DNA of 64,000 bases, taken from the NCBI GenBank assembly GCA_034422735.1, contig DAOUJL010000039.1, positions 62,001-126,000 on the forward strand. The letters are read 5' to 3'. Below, in pieces: positions 34,446 through 43,790 of the stretch. The first letter of the stretch is position 1; every line of letters starts with the position of its first letter. This DNA is from CATOSD01 sp034422735 (GTDB lineage: Bacteria > Chloroflexota > Dehalococcoidia > Lucifugimonadales > CATOSD01). The position numbers and the translations under genes are program-made. The notes below the pieces were generated by a model. The model was not told the DNA's origin and did no database searches. It saw only the letters and a list, made by a program, of their open reading frames with translations.

Positions 34446-34603
34446 ACCCTCTGCACTTCAAAGGTAAACGAACCATCTTCGATAATACCACCAAAGTAAC
34501 CAGAACCGGCTGAACATGCTTATAGAGTCGCAGATGCGATGCTGGAGGCGCGGCAAGAGGAAGAGAGGTAAGGGCCAGCGATCAGAGAGAGCCTGCTGAC
34601 TGA

Positions 34604-34652
34604 ACATTCGACAGGCTCAGGGCAGTCTCCTCCCCCGTCGATGGGGAAGGGA
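34604..34652. repeat. Composite repeat: TTCGACAGGCTCAGGG element joined to a type A-like palindrome
   Basis: attcgacaggctcagggcag runs into tctcctcccccgtcgatggggaaggg. This is the third place in the window where the TTCGAC element touches a type A or B unit. Confidence 0.65.
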
Positions 34653-34752
34653 CTGCGAGGCAGGGTGTTTGGTGTACGGAGATTGGCGGGTGGTGTAGAA
34701 TGACGCCCGTAGAGCAACGCCTTAGAGAGGAACTCAGGGCGGTACACGCCAG

Positions 34753-34796
34753 TCACCCCCATCCTAACTTTCCCCCGTCCGGGGGGGAAGGGGCTT
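34753..34796. repeat. Type A repeat
   Basis: tcacccccatcctaactttc then cccgtccgggggggaagggg, in reverse orientation relative to the copy at 61622. Confidence 0.8.
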
Positions 34797-34878
34797 TGAA
34801 GAGACCCTAGAGAACGGCGGCGCGAGTCCAGCGTCTTGACGGGTAAGCGGGGCGGCGCCGCTCGCTGACAGGTATGAC

Positions 34879-35604
34879 ATGACTGCGCCCGATGCCTTTA
34901 CCAAGACTACCAAGGCAGCCCAGGCCCCGGAGCGGTTCCGGCTGCCGGATGCGCCTGAGCGTGAGCTAGACGAGGTGACCCAGTTCGATCACCTGTTCAA
35001 GAGCGGCAATTCCCACTACCTGGCGCTGCATCTGGGCAATTCTGAGACGACTCTGGTGGAGGCGGACCGCTGGGTTTGCCCGGACACCAACTTCAATAAG
35101 GCGCGAGCCCGAGTGCCAGACCTGCTCATCGCCTTCGACGTGGATCCCGAAATCTACGAGGCCAACAACGGGTACATCGTCTCTGAACAGGGCAAGCCGC
35201 CGGACTTCGTGCTGGAGGTGGCGTCGGTTAGCACGGCGCACGTCGATACGGGAGACAAGCGGCTGTACTACGCCGATCTGGGGATACCGGAGTACTGGCG
35301 ATTCGACAAGACGGGCGAGTATCACGGGGCACGACTGGCAGGGGATAGCCTGGCGGACGGCGAGTACGTCGCCATGCCCATCGAGGAACTCCCGGACGGG
35401 AGCATACAGGGGTACAGCGCGGCGCTGGGCCTGAACATCCGGTGGGAAGAGGGCGAGATAGTGTTTTACGACCCGGACGCGGGCGGGCGTATAGCGACCT
35501 TCGAAGACGAGCGGGAGGCCCGCGTCGCAGCCGAGGCACGGGCCGACCGCGCTGAGGCTCGCGTCCGTGAACTGGAAGAGAAGCTCCGCCGCCGGAATCG
35601 CTGA
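34879..35604 (+). CDS. Uma2 family protein (PD-(D/E)xK fold)
   Basis: 241 residues. VPDLLIAFDVDPE, the core PPDFVLEVASVSTAHVDTGDKRLYYADLGIPEYWRFD and a final coiled coil (AEARADRAEARVRELEEKL, about 215-236) are the Uma2/DUF820 pattern. Asp and Glu of the nuclease core are present (PDFVLEV), with Lys in DKRLYY. The family is abundant in cyanobacteria and Chloroflexota with uncertain role. Confidence 0.9.
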   Translation: MTAPDAFTKTTKAAQAPERFRLPDAPERELDEVTQFDHLFKSGNSHYLALHLGNSETTLVEADRWVCPDTNFNKARARVPDLLIAFDVDPEIYEANNGYIVSEQGKPPDFVLEVASVSTAHVDTGDKRLYYADLGIPEYWRFDKTGEYHGARLAGDSLADGEYVAMPIEELPDGSIQGYSAALGLNIRWEEGEIVFYDPDAGGRIATFEDEREARVAAEARADRAEARVRELEEKLRRRNR

Positions 35605-35660
35605 CGCCATGGCGCGGCGGCGGGCGCCGGAATCCTCATACACACCCAAAGGAGCGAAAC

Positions 35661-36476
35661 ATGGGCCAACTGGACGGCAAGGTTGCGGTGGTTACGGGCG
35701 CGAGCCGGGGCATCGGGCGGGACATCGCCCTGGTGCTCGCCAGGGAAGGCGCGCAGGTGGTGGTGTCGGCGCGCACCGAGAACGAGGGCGACTTCCGTAT
35801 TTCGGGCAGCGTGAACACCACCGTGCAGCGCATTAACGACGAGGGCGGCAGCGCCATCGGCATCACCTGCGACGTGAGCGACGACGAGCAGGTCAAGGCG
35901 CTGCTGGACGGCACGGTCGAGCGGCTGGGCCGGGTCGACATCCTGGTGAACAACGCCGCCATCCTCATCCCCGGCAAGGTGGAGGACATGCAGGTGCGGC
36001 ACTGGGACCTGCTCTACCGCGTGAACATCAAGGGGCCGTTCCTGGGCTGCAAGTACGCCATCCCCCACATGCGCGCGCAGGGGGGCGGACACATCATCAA
36101 CATCTCGTCTGTGGGCGCCATCTTCCCCGGCCCCGGCCCATACGAGTCGGGCGGCGGCGGAGGCATCGCCTACGGGTCCGGCAAGGCGCACCTGGAGCGG
36201 TTCACGCAGGGGCTGGCCCAGGAGCTGTGGGACGACGGCATCGCGGTGAACGCGCTGTCGCCGAACAAGAGCATCGCGTCGGAGGGCCAGCGGTGGTTCC
36301 GCGGCGACACGCGCAACTACATCGGCGCGATGGAGGACGGCATCAGCATGGGCGACGCGTCGGTGCTCATCTGCGTCCAGGAGCCCAGGGAGTGCACGGG
36401 GCGAATCCTGTACGACCTGGACATGCTGACCGAGGCGGGCGTGGACGTGTCGAAGTACCCGCTGGTGACGGCGTAG
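35661..36476 (+). CDS. Short-chain dehydrogenase/reductase
   Basis: 271 residues. The nucleotide site TGASRGIG is at 12-19, NNAA at 97-100, catalytic Ser near 149-150 (NISS), Tyr171 and Lys175 (YGSGK). A Gly-rich insert (GPGPYESGGGGG) precedes the active Tyr. It oxidises or reduces a hydroxyl/keto group with NAD(P). No partner gene is adjacent. Confidence 0.94.
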   Translation: MGQLDGKVAVVTGASRGIGRDIALVLAREGAQVVVSARTENEGDFRISGSVNTTVQRINDEGGSAIGITCDVSDDEQVKALLDGTVERLGRVDILVNNAAILIPGKVEDMQVRHWDLLYRVNIKGPFLGCKYAIPHMRAQGGGHIINISSVGAIFPGPGPYESGGGGGIAYGSGKAHLERFTQGLAQELWDDGIAVNALSPNKSIASEGQRWFRGDTRNYIGAMEDGISMGDASVLICVQEPRECTGRILYDLDMLTEAGVDVSKYPLVTA

Positions 36477-36489
36477 GGGCGGGCCGACT

Positions 36490-36531
36490 TCACCCCCATC
36501 CTAACCTTCCCCCTTCGAGGGGGAAGGGACT
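36490..36531. repeat. Type A repeat between convergent genes
   Basis: ttcacccccatcctaacctt then cccccttcgagggggaaggga. The stem could form in both transcripts that end here, so it may help terminate both. Confidence 0.85.
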
Positions 36532-36553
36532 GCAAGGGATTGCGGCGCGGCGC

Positions 36554-37903
36554 CTAGCTGCCGTTCTCGCCGCTCGCGCCCCTGGCGGCCGGTGCGCGGC
36601 TGTCCGCGCCGGCGGCTTGCTCCGGGGCAGGAGATTCGGCCTGACGGCGGCGCGCGCCCATGCCGGGTCCGGCGTAGGCCACGGCGTCCTCGTCCCGCCA
36701 GTTGCGGATGCGCGGCAGGAAGGCCAGCGCCATGAGGCTGAGAAACACGGTTAGCGCTCCGCCGATCATCACCGCGCCGGGCGCGGTGTAGAGGCGGCCC
36801 AACCCACCGGCGAAAGCCGCGCCGAGCGGCGCCAGCGCGCGGTCCAGCATGTAGATGCTCATTACGCGGCCGCGGTACTCGTCCGGAACGCTCATCTGCA
36901 GCAGCGTCTGGGTCATCGACATGGTGAACATCTGCGGGAAACCCGCGGCCACCAGGATGAGCAGCGTGAGCCAGAGCTGGCGCGACCAGCCGAACAGGAT
37001 GAGCGTGATACCCATGGCCACGCCGCTGAGCAGCAGCAGCAGTCCCTTGCGCTTGGAGCGTCCCAGCGAGGCCACGGTGAACGTGCCCGCCAGCGAGCCG
37101 ATTCCGGCGAAGGTGTAGAGCATCCCCATGCCCTCCGGGCCGATGCCGTACACTGCGTCGGCGAACACCGGCATGAAGGCCATCATGTAGGGCATGGACA
37201 CCAGCATGGGAATGAGCGCGAGCAGCAGCAGGGACAGCACGGTGGGGTTGCCCTTCACGTACTCGAACCCGCCCATCATGCTCCGGTAGATGCTCTCGCG
37301 GCGGGCGCGGCGCTGTATGGGCGGCACCCGCATGAACAGGATCATGCCGATGACGCCGACGTAGGCGATGGCCTTGGCCGCGAACGCGCCCTCGGCGCCG
37401 ACTCCGGCGATGATGAAGCCGGCGGCCACCGGCCCCACCAGTCGCGTCAGGTTGAAGGCGCTGGAGGTGAGCGCGACGGCATTGGTGATTTCGTGGCGGG
37501 GGACCAGGTTGGGCACTATGGCCTGGCGCACCGGCTGGTTGAACGCCCAGGTGAGGCCCGAAACCATCGTGAAGGCGAACACCATCCACAGCTCGATGAC
37601 GTCCAGGTAGAGCAGAAGCGCCATCGAGGCGGACAGGGTCATCACCGCTACCTGGGTGAGCAGCATCAGCAGCTTGCGGTCTATGCGGTCGGCCGCCACG
37701 CCCCCCAGGGGGCTGAGCAGGAAAGGTACGGCGCGCGCGCCGTTTATGAGGCCCAGCATCAGCGGGTCGTTGGTGAGCTCCCAGACCAGCCAGCTAAGGG
37801 CGACCTGCTCCATCCACTGGCCGGAACTGGAGAACACCATGCTCCCCCACAGGAAGCGGAAGTCCCTGTATTTGAAGGAGGAGAACGTGGAGATTCTTAG
37901 CAT
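36554..37903 (-). CDS. MFS transporter, EntS-like (MFS_3)
   Basis: 449 residues with about 12 hydrophobic segments and the MFS_3 features FRFLWGSMVFSSSGQWMEQVALSWLVWELTNDPLMLG, GVAADRIDRKLLMLLTQ and PDEYRGRVMSIYMLDRA. A hydrophilic Ala/Pro-rich C-terminal tail of about 45 residues follows. Relatives export siderophores or drugs; the cargo here is unknown. It converges with the SDR gene. Confidence 0.9.
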   Translation of the reverse strand: MLRISTFSSFKYRDFRFLWGSMVFSSSGQWMEQVALSWLVWELTNDPLMLGLINGARAVPFLLSPLGGVAADRIDRKLLMLLTQVAVMTLSASMALLLYLDVIELWMVFAFTMVSGLTWAFNQPVRQAIVPNLVPRHEITNAVALTSSAFNLTRLVGPVAAGFIIAGVGAEGAFAAKAIAYVGVIGMILFMRVPPIQRRARRESIYRSMMGGFEYVKGNPTVLSLLLLALIPMLVSMPYMMAFMPVFADAVYGIGPEGMGMLYTFAGIGSLAGTFTVASLGRSKRKGLLLLLSGVAMGITLILFGWSRQLWLTLLILVAAGFPQMFTMSMTQTLLQMSVPDEYRGRVMSIYMLDRALAPLGAAFAGGLGRLYTAPGAVMIGGALTVFLSLMALAFLPRIRNWRDEDAVAYAGPGMGARRRQAESPAPEQAAGADSRAPAARGASGENGS

Positions 37904-38006
37904 GTACGCTCTTGAGGCAGCCTCAGTGCGAAGGGTCGGAGATCAGGCGCAAGTATAGACGCCAGGCCGGTGGGCCGCAACCGGACCGAAATGCGGTCCA
38001 GAACAA

Positions 38007-38597
38007 TCACCTTCCGACTCCGATGCTGTGCGCGTTGGTCTCTTTGTCATCATCGTCGCCGGAAGTACCGGTAAACCGGGCGAAAAGCACGCCGCCGATA
38101 AGTCCGAACAGGTGGCCCTCCCACGATACGTACCCGCCCAGCGGAAGCAGGCCGGAGAGAATTCCCAATCCGTAGATGGCGGTAACCGCCACCGAGATTA
38201 TGATGGACACGCAGCCCCGCTCGATGAATCCGCACGCCACCAGGTAGCCAAAATAGCCGAACACCAGCCCGCTCGCGCCTATGTGTACGGCGGACCTGCC
38301 CAACAGCCAGATGCCTAACCCGGCGAATAGCGCGATGAAGGCCGAACAGACGAGCAGCACGCGCTCGCCTCGAAACGCCGTAAGGCCGCCCAGAATCAGA
38401 AGGGGAAACGTATTCGCCATCAGATGCCCGAATCCCCCGTGAATGAACACGTGTAGCGGGATGCCGCGCAGTCCGGCGCTGTCGCGCGGGACTGCGCCGT
38501 ACCGCGTCAGGTCCAGGCCGGGAACGAGATCGACGATGGCTACTATCCACAGCAGCGCGACGAATCCCAACAGCCAGACGAACGACCGCAGACGCAT
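38007..38597 (-). CDS. Rhomboid family intramembrane serine protease
   Basis: 196 residues from ATG 38597; upstream frame to 38648 is repeat sequence. Catalytic Ser109 lies in GASG on one transmembrane helix and His162 in WEGHLFGLIGG on another. Asn62 in HLMAN supports the oxyanion hole. About six transmembrane helices are visible. It cleaves membrane proteins within the bilayer. Confidence 0.93.
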   Translation of the reverse strand: MRLRSFVWLLGFVALLWIVAIVDLVPGLDLTRYGAVPRDSAGLRGIPLHVFIHGGFGHLMANTFPLLILGGLTAFRGERVLLVCSAFIALFAGLGIWLLGRSAVHIGASGLVFGYFGYLVACGFIERGCVSIIISVAVTAIYGLGILSGLLPLGGYVSWEGHLFGLIGGVLFARFTGTSGDDDDKETNAHSIGVGR

Positions 38598-38604
38598 CGC
38601 CGCG

Positions 38605-38647
38605 TTCACCTTACGTTGCCGCTCTCCTCTCGGTGAGAGGGGCAGCA
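38605..38647. repeat. Degenerate type B repeat
   Basis: tcaccttacgttgccgctct then cctctcggtgagaggggcag. It sits immediately upstream of the rhomboid start on the minus strand and extends its frame spuriously. Confidence 0.65.
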
Positions 38648-38701
38648 ACAGCCCGCACTGAACTTGGCGAATGATCCGTCAAGCAAGACCGTGCTGTCCG
38701 G

Positions 38702-39328
38702 TTAGCCCAGGCCGTCCGCCGCGGCCGCGTACGATTCCGGGCCGCCCTGGCCGCCGACCACCCGGCCTGCGCGTATCTCCAGCGACAGGTCGCGGCAGGG
38801 GTTGGGGTGCCCCGGCGTCTGCCCAATCGGCCAGACGCGGGCGCTCAGGCGCTCGGGCGCAAGCTCCAGCAGGCCCACGCCGCCGAGCCGCAGCTCCTTG
38901 TGGCGGGGGAAGGTGATGCTGCCGGTGTTGATCAGCACCACGTCTTCGCGGTACTCCAGGACCTCCATGTGGGTGTGGCCCGCTATCATCACGTCCACCG
39001 GGGCGGGGAAGTGGCGCTGCAGCTCGCGCATGGGGCGGAACTGCCGGTCCAGGCTGTGCACCATGCCGATGCGCCAGCCGTGCACCTCGAGGGTCTGGAC
39101 GTCCTGGATGCGCGGATCGGGAATCGGATCGTTGTTGCCGGTGGCGCAGAGAACGGGCGCGTACTGTTCGAGCCAGTCCAGCACGATGGGGGACGTGAGG
39201 TCGCCCGCGTGCAGGATCAGGTCGACGGTGGAGAAGAACTGGGCGGGTTCCGGCCCAAGCTCGTCGAGGGTGCGGATTCGCCCGGGCATGTGGGTGTCGG
39301 CAAGCAGTCCGATGCGCATGTGGTGCAT
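38702..39328 (-). CDS. YfcE-type metallophosphoesterase
   Basis: 208 residues (a start at Met4, 39319, is equally possible). Metal motifs: ADTHMPG (Asp11, His13), HAGDL (Asp43), TGNNDP (Asn65/66), GMVHSLD and AGHTHMEV. These are the five calcineurin-like blocks in order. Relatives hydrolyse phosphodiesters such as cyclic nucleotides. There is a C-terminal tail of about 55 residues past the core. Confidence 0.92.
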   Translation of the reverse strand: MHHMRIGLLADTHMPGRIRTLDELGPEPAQFFSTVDLILHAGDLTSPIVLDWLEQYAPVLCATGNNDPIPDPRIQDVQTLEVHGWRIGMVHSLDRQFRPMRELQRHFPAPVDVMIAGHTHMEVLEYREDVVLINTGSITFPRHKELRLGGVGLLELAPERLSARVWPIGQTPGHPNPCRDLSLEIRAGRVVGGQGGPESYAAAADGLG

Positions 39329-39700
39329 GGTAGGCGATGGGGCGTGGCGGCGTCAATGCGGGCGGGGGTGCGCTCGCGTCTGCGACCTGATGAGCCTCAC
39401 CCGTCCCTGGACAAGAATTGTCGAGGAATCTGTCGCACTCCATTGGAATCGGCCAGGATGCTGCCAATCTGTAGGCGCAGGTAGTGATTCCATCGGGACC
39501 TTTCTTTGTGATGGAAAGCACGAACGTGTGTGCGTGGCGTCACAAGGGTTTGTGGTACGATCGGGGCAGACGAGAGCTTTCGGCGCGGGAAAAGACCTCG
39601 GCGACTGGAACACCCGCAAGGCCTACTGGAACAAGCACTATCTCGAATAAACCGCTCCGGGCGAACAATGGAACGCCACAGACATAGAGGAGCGCACGAC
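39329..39700. other. Intergenic region, possible coding remnant
   Basis: No complete gene. A short in-frame run ending at 39650 reads DLGDWNTRKAYWNKHYLE before a stop and looks protein-like, but nothing upstream in its frame does. It may be a gene scar. Confidence 0.35.
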
Positions 39701-40348
39701 ATGAAGAAGAGGATAACCAATCACAAGGGGCTCGCCGTCGCGTCCGTCGTGGCGCTGGGGGCGGTGCTCTGCGCCTTCGCCCTGGCCTTCGCGAACATCG
39801 CGCGCCCGGACGCGCCGGGCGTGGTGCCGCCCATGACGCTCACCTACGAGGTCTACGGGCCGGGCGTGAGCGTCGGGAACCGATCCATACCGGCCTTCAA
39901 GGAGATTAGGCGGCTCGAATACAGGGGCGAGAACGATTGGACAGAGACCGTCATCGAGTCCCCAACCCTCGACCTCGGCAGATACGGCGAGGCCAGCAAC
40001 GCGGGCTCGGACCGGACGGTGAAGGGCAACACGGAGACCGAACACGACGCTATGGACGGCAGTACGAGCACATACACGCTCGACGGGGGCGGCAGACAGA
40101 TACCGTTCAGCGCATTCGGGTACACTCACATTCCCCCGGGATTCGCGCCCATCGGCGGGGCCACCACCGGAATGGTCGCCATCGACGCGGAGTTGAGCAT
40201 CGGGGGCGAGCTCATGCAGAACGCGCGGGCCGTCGAGTACAAGAAGGGGAACCGTACACTCGTGATGTACGAGGGGAACGGCTTCACCATCCCCGTCAAA
40301 AACGGAGACCACTTCATCCTCAAGTCCGCCGTGATCCACGGGCCGTAG
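39701..40348 (+). CDS. Unrecognised membrane-anchored or secreted protein
   Basis: 215 residues from ATG 39701 with GAGGAG eight bases upstream. A basic start (MKKRITNHKG) and a hydrophobic helix at about 11-33 (AVASVVALGAVLCAFALAF) act as signal anchor. The remainder is soluble and rich in beta-type stretches (MTLTYEVYGPGVSVG, RRLEYRGENDWTETVIESP), with no Cys and no family I recognise. The layout suggests an outer-face beta domain. A strong terminator follows. Confidence 0.75.
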   Translation: MKKRITNHKGLAVASVVALGAVLCAFALAFANIARPDAPGVVPPMTLTYEVYGPGVSVGNRSIPAFKEIRRLEYRGENDWTETVIESPTLDLGRYGEASNAGSDRTVKGNTETEHDAMDGSTSTYTLDGGGRQIPFSAFGYTHIPPGFAPIGGATTGMVAIDAELSIGGELMQNARAVEYKKGNRTLVMYEGNGFTIPVKNGDHFILKSAVIHGP

Positions 40349-40398
40349 CGCCGTATGACGACGCCGATTGCCCCCGAAGACGAGGCCCCGGAGGTTGC

Positions 40399-40423
40399 AA
40401 AGACCTTCGGGGTCTTTCTCTTG
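40399..40423 (+). terminator. Intrinsic terminator
   Basis: Stem AAAGACC/GGTCTTT closed by a TTCGG loop, followed by CTCTT. It lies about 50 bases after the membrane-anchored gene. Confidence 0.8.
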
Positions 40424-40608
40424 CGGCGATGAATGTGAACGTTGCAACTCTGAACGGTCGCCGCGTCGCCCGGTAAGCGCCCCAGCGCCTGGGTTCCGGC
40501 TCGGAGGCCGGAATGACGACAGCCGCTCCCGCGTTGACTAGTCCTATGCCGTGTGCTACGTTTTCGGCGCACCTGGGAATCCCCAACTGAGATCGAAAGG
40601 AGCAGCCT

Positions 40609-41802
40609 ATGGCCGGAAGCAGAGACGCAGCCATCGTCGGTATTCACGAGTATCCCCTCAGAGTTACGGGCGGGGGTGTAAGCGCGCTCCAGATAAAGGC
40701 GTCGTCCGCCGCGAAGGCGCTGGAGGACGCGGGGTTGTCGTGGGGGGACGTGGACGCCATCTACGACAACGGCAGCCACCAGGGAATCGGCGGACTCGGA
40801 ATCTCCGAGTACCTGGGGCTCAAGCCCAACGTTATCGACAACACCGCGGTCGGCGGCTCGTCCTACGAGTTCCAGGCCAACCACGCGCGGGAGATGATCG
40901 CCGCGGGCAAGTGCAACGTGGCGCTGCTCACCTACGGCTCCACCGCCCACGCCGACCGCCGCGCCATCGGCACAGCGGGCGCGACGGGGCAGGGGCCGGC
41001 CAATCCGCTGAACAACATGGAGGACCCGTGGGGGCTGACGCTGATCAGCAACTACGCCATGGTAAAGCAGCGGCACATGCACCAGTACGGCACCACCGAC
41101 GAGCAGTTCGCCGCCATCTCGGTTACCACGCGCAAGCACGCGATGCGCAACCCCGAGGCGGTGAAGGCGATGACGGACCTGGAGTTCGTGGGCGTGCGCG
41201 AGATTACCGTGCAGGACGTTCTCGAGTCCCGGATGATAGCCCACCCGCTGCACCTGCTGGAGTGCTGCATGGTGTCCGACGGCGGCGGAGCGGTGGTCAT
41301 CGCGTCGCCGGACGTGGTTCGGAACACCCGCAAGAAGCCGGTGTGGATAATCGGCACGGGCGAGGCGACCAAGTACACCGAGAACGGCGGCGACATCACC
41401 GTCAGCGCGGGCGCGCAGGCGGCGCCGGTGGCGTTCGGCGAGGCGGGCGTTTCGCCGTCCGAGATCGACGTGCTGATGGCCTACGACTCCTTCTCGATTA
41501 CCGTGATGTGCATGATAGAGGACCTGGGCTTCTGCACCAAGGGAGAGGGCGGCGCCTACGTGGAGGACCTGCACCTGGCCTTCGACGCTCCGGGCAAGCC
41601 CGCCATGAACACGGACGGCGGAGGGCTGTCCTCGAACCATCCGGGCGAGCGGGGCATCTTCCTGCTGCTGGAGGCCACGCGGCAGCTACGCGGCGAGTCC
41701 ACGTCGCAGGTCGACGATCCCAAGCTGGCGGTCGCGGTCGGAAACGGCGGGCAGCTAGGCTCGCGGCACGCGACGGGCGTGACTATACTGGCGGCGGACT
41801 GA
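40609..41802 (+). CDS. Thiolase-like (SCP-x type) acyl-CoA protein
   Basis: 397 residues with the two-domain thiolase layout: DAAIVGIHEYPLRV, TAVGGSSYEFQANHAREMIAAGKCNVALLTYGS, and NTDGGGLSSNHPGERG with GGQLGSRHATGVTIL. The position of the nucleophilic Cys in degradative thiolases reads VGGSS here, so the usual cysteine is absent. This is common in SCP-x-like proteins that pair with DUF35 proteins and act in acyl-CoA or sterol side-chain cleavage. It precedes a DUF35 gene, which fits. Confidence 0.9.
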   Translation: MAGSRDAAIVGIHEYPLRVTGGGVSALQIKASSAAKALEDAGLSWGDVDAIYDNGSHQGIGGLGISEYLGLKPNVIDNTAVGGSSYEFQANHAREMIAAGKCNVALLTYGSTAHADRRAIGTAGATGQGPANPLNNMEDPWGLTLISNYAMVKQRHMHQYGTTDEQFAAISVTTRKHAMRNPEAVKAMTDLEFVGVREITVQDVLESRMIAHPLHLLECCMVSDGGGAVVIASPDVVRNTRKKPVWIIGTGEATKYTENGGDITVSAGAQAAPVAFGEAGVSPSEIDVLMAYDSFSITVMCMIEDLGFCTKGEGGAYVEDLHLAFDAPGKPAMNTDGGGLSSNHPGERGIFLLLEATRQLRGESTSQVDDPKLAVAVGNGGQLGSRHATGVTILAAD

Positions 41803-41824
41803 GGAGCTATCCGACAACCCTTCA

Positions 41825-41866
41825 GCACCCCCATCCTAACCTTCCCCCTGCGAGGGGGAAGGGACA
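41825..41866. repeat. Type A repeat
   Basis: gcacccccatcctaaccttc then cccctgcgagggggaaggga. It lies between the thiolase-like and DUF35 genes, upstream of a separate ribosome site (GAGGAG). Confidence 0.85.
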
Positions 41867-41885
41867 CTTCTGAGGAGCGACGACA

Positions 41886-42308
41886 ATGACCAGCACACCG
41901 CTGAGGCCGCAGCCCCGCTTTCCGGAGCCGGACACCGAGCCGTTCTGGGAGGCGACCAAGCGCCACGAGCTGACCTACCAGGAATGCAACGACTGCCCGA
42001 CCGTGATCTTCTTCCCGCGCCGCCACTGCACCGAGTGCGGCTCGGACAACAACGAATGGAAGGTGTCCAAGGGCGAGGGCACGGTGTACACGTTCAGCGT
42101 GGTAATGCAGAGCCGCCATCCGGCGTTCAAGGACCTGGGCGCCTACGCGGTTGCCTACGTAGACCTGGACGAGGGGTTCCGCATCATGACCAACATCGTG
42201 GGCGTGGACGACCCCGTTAACGACGTAAAGTGCGGGATGCGCGTGAAGCTGCGCTGGGAGGACCAGGGCGAGGGCGGGATTTCGCTGCCCATGTTCGAGC
42301 CGGCGTAG
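41886..42308 (+). CDS. DUF35 OB-fold protein with zinc ribbon (ChsH2-like)
   Basis: 140 residues. An N-terminal helix (PDTEPFWEATKRHELTYQEC) leads to a zinc ribbon with Cys34, Cys37, Cys48 and Cys51. An OB domain follows (GEGTVYTFSVVMQSRHPAF, AYAVAYVDLDEGFRIMTNIVG). Such proteins bind acyl-CoA and complex with thiolase-like partners, matching the upstream gene. Confidence 0.93.
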   Translation: MTSTPLRPQPRFPEPDTEPFWEATKRHELTYQECNDCPTVIFFPRRHCTECGSDNNEWKVSKGEGTVYTFSVVMQSRHPAFKDLGAYAVAYVDLDEGFRIMTNIVGVDDPVNDVKCGMRVKLRWEDQGEGGISLPMFEPA

Positions 42309-42326
42309 CGGCGGGAGACACTGAAG

Positions 42327-43790
42327 ATGGCGACATTCACTTCGGCGGACATCGACCGGGTACGAGCGACGGCGGCCTCGCTGGTGGACGAGTATCACGT
42401 GCCGGGCATGTCGATAGGCGTCGTATCAGGCGACGAGCTGGTGTACTCGCAGGGCTTTGGGTACGCGGACATCGAGTCCGGCAGGCGGCAGGCGCCGGAG
42501 CTCCGGCAGCGCATCGGGTCGATCACCAAGACTATGGTGGGACTGTGCGCGATGGCGCTGGTGGACGAGGGCAGGCTGAGCCTGGACGAACGGGTGGTGG
42601 ATCGGCTGCCGGATATCCGGTTCAACGGGCCGGGTGAGACGCTGCGTGTGTGCGATTTGATGACGCACACCAACGGCATAGGCGAAGCGCCTACGATGGG
42701 GGACTATCGCGACGCGCTGGGCAAGCTGTGGTCCAACAGCCCCACGCCGATGCCGGTGAACCAGATGTACCCGGACGGCATCGACATCGAGGTGCCGGTG
42801 GGCACCAAGTGGGCCTACGCGAACCACGCCTTCTGCCTGCTTGGCGAGATCGTCGCGCGGACGGAGGGCCGGCGCATCGAGGAGGTGCTGGAGGAGCGCG
42901 TGTTCGGGCCGCTTGGCATGTCCAACAGCGATTGCTGGGACCAGCAGCGCCCGGAGCTGACGACCGGCTACCACCACGCGCCGGACCACGACGACCTGGA
43001 CGCGCTTTCGATCCTGGGCATCGCGCCGCCGGACTCGCCAAGCGTCGACGGCCACAACATTCCGGGCGAGTACATCTACGTCGCGACGCGGGCGGCGGGC
43101 GCCGTCCAGTCCACGATTCCGGACATGGCCCGCTACGCCTCGGCGCTGCTGGCGAAGAGCAAGGGGATAGTGAGACCCGAGACGTTCGACGAGATGACCT
43201 CGCCCCAGTACTGCCCTGACGAGCGGCTGCTGAGCCTGGGCCTCACGCTCATGCGCGTGGAGCGGTTCGGGCGGCGCAGCTTCGGGCACGGCGGCGGAAT
43301 CTCCGGCGGCTGGAACACGCACATCGACGTGTTCCCGTCCGAGAACCTGGCGGTGCTGACGCATCTGAACATCAGCTTCGATCGGTCGGACGCCATATTC
43401 TCGAAAGTCATACAGTCGGTGCTGAACGAGCCGGACCCCGACACCACTGGCAGTCCCATCTCTTCTGACGCGGCGGCCGCGGCGGTCGGCGTGTACGAGC
43501 CGCCGCCGGGCTTCCTGACCAGCTACCGTATCATCCGGGGCGTCGGGCGCATCCAGATTACAGAGCGGGACGGCGGCCTGGAGTTGAGGTCGAGACGCGG
43601 CGCATGGCGCGAGGGGGTGCGGCTCTACCAGCCGGACGCGAACGACCCCGGCTTCTTCCGGCTGGACACCGGCGCGCCCGAGCCGCCGGGACTCGTGCTT
43701 CAGTTCGGGGACGGCGGGGGCAAGGCGACCGGCATTCTGCTGCCGCGCATGAACCTGGTGCGCAACGACGGGCTGTCCGCCTGGGCCTAG
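42327..43790 (+). CDS. Serine hydrolase, beta-lactamase/EstB fold
   Basis: 487 residues. SxxK is SITK at 65-68, the Tyr motif is YAN at 164-166 and the third motif is HGGGISGG. A C-terminal domain of about 100 residues with beta content (GVYEPPPGFLTSYRIIRGVG onward) follows, as in esterases and D-aminopeptidases of this fold. It probably hydrolyses esters or peptides; no signal peptide is seen, so likely cytosolic. Its TAG stop shares the CTAG palindrome with the opposing DegV gene. Confidence 0.92.
   Translation: MATFTSADIDRVRATAASLVDEYHVPGMSIGVVSGDELVYSQGFGYADIESGRRQAPELRQRIGSITKTMVGLCAMALVDEGRLSLDERVVDRLPDIRFNGPGETLRVCDLMTHTNGIGEAPTMGDYRDALGKLWSNSPTPMPVNQMYPDGIDIEVPVGTKWAYANHAFCLLGEIVARTEGRRIEEVLEERVFGPLGMSNSDCWDQQRPELTTGYHHAPDHDDLDALSILGIAPPDSPSVDGHNIPGEYIYVATRAAGAVQSTIPDMARYASALLAKSKGIVRPETFDEMTSPQYCPDERLLSLGLTLMRVERFGRRSFGHGGGISGGWNTHIDVFPSENLAVLTHLNISFDRSDAIFSKVIQSVLNEPDPDTTGSPISSDAAAAAVGVYEPPPGFLTSYRIIRGVGRIQITERDGGLELRSRRGAWREGVRLYQPDANDPGFFRLDTGAPEPPGLVLQFGDGGGKATGILLPRMNLVRNDGLSAWA

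Larger units (their letters stand above)
34446..34878. other. Gene-free, repeat-rich spacer
   Basis: 433 bases with no supported gene. It contains a composite of the TTCGACAGGCTCAGGG element with a type A half (34604-34652) and an intact type A repeat (34753-34796). Confidence 0.6.
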
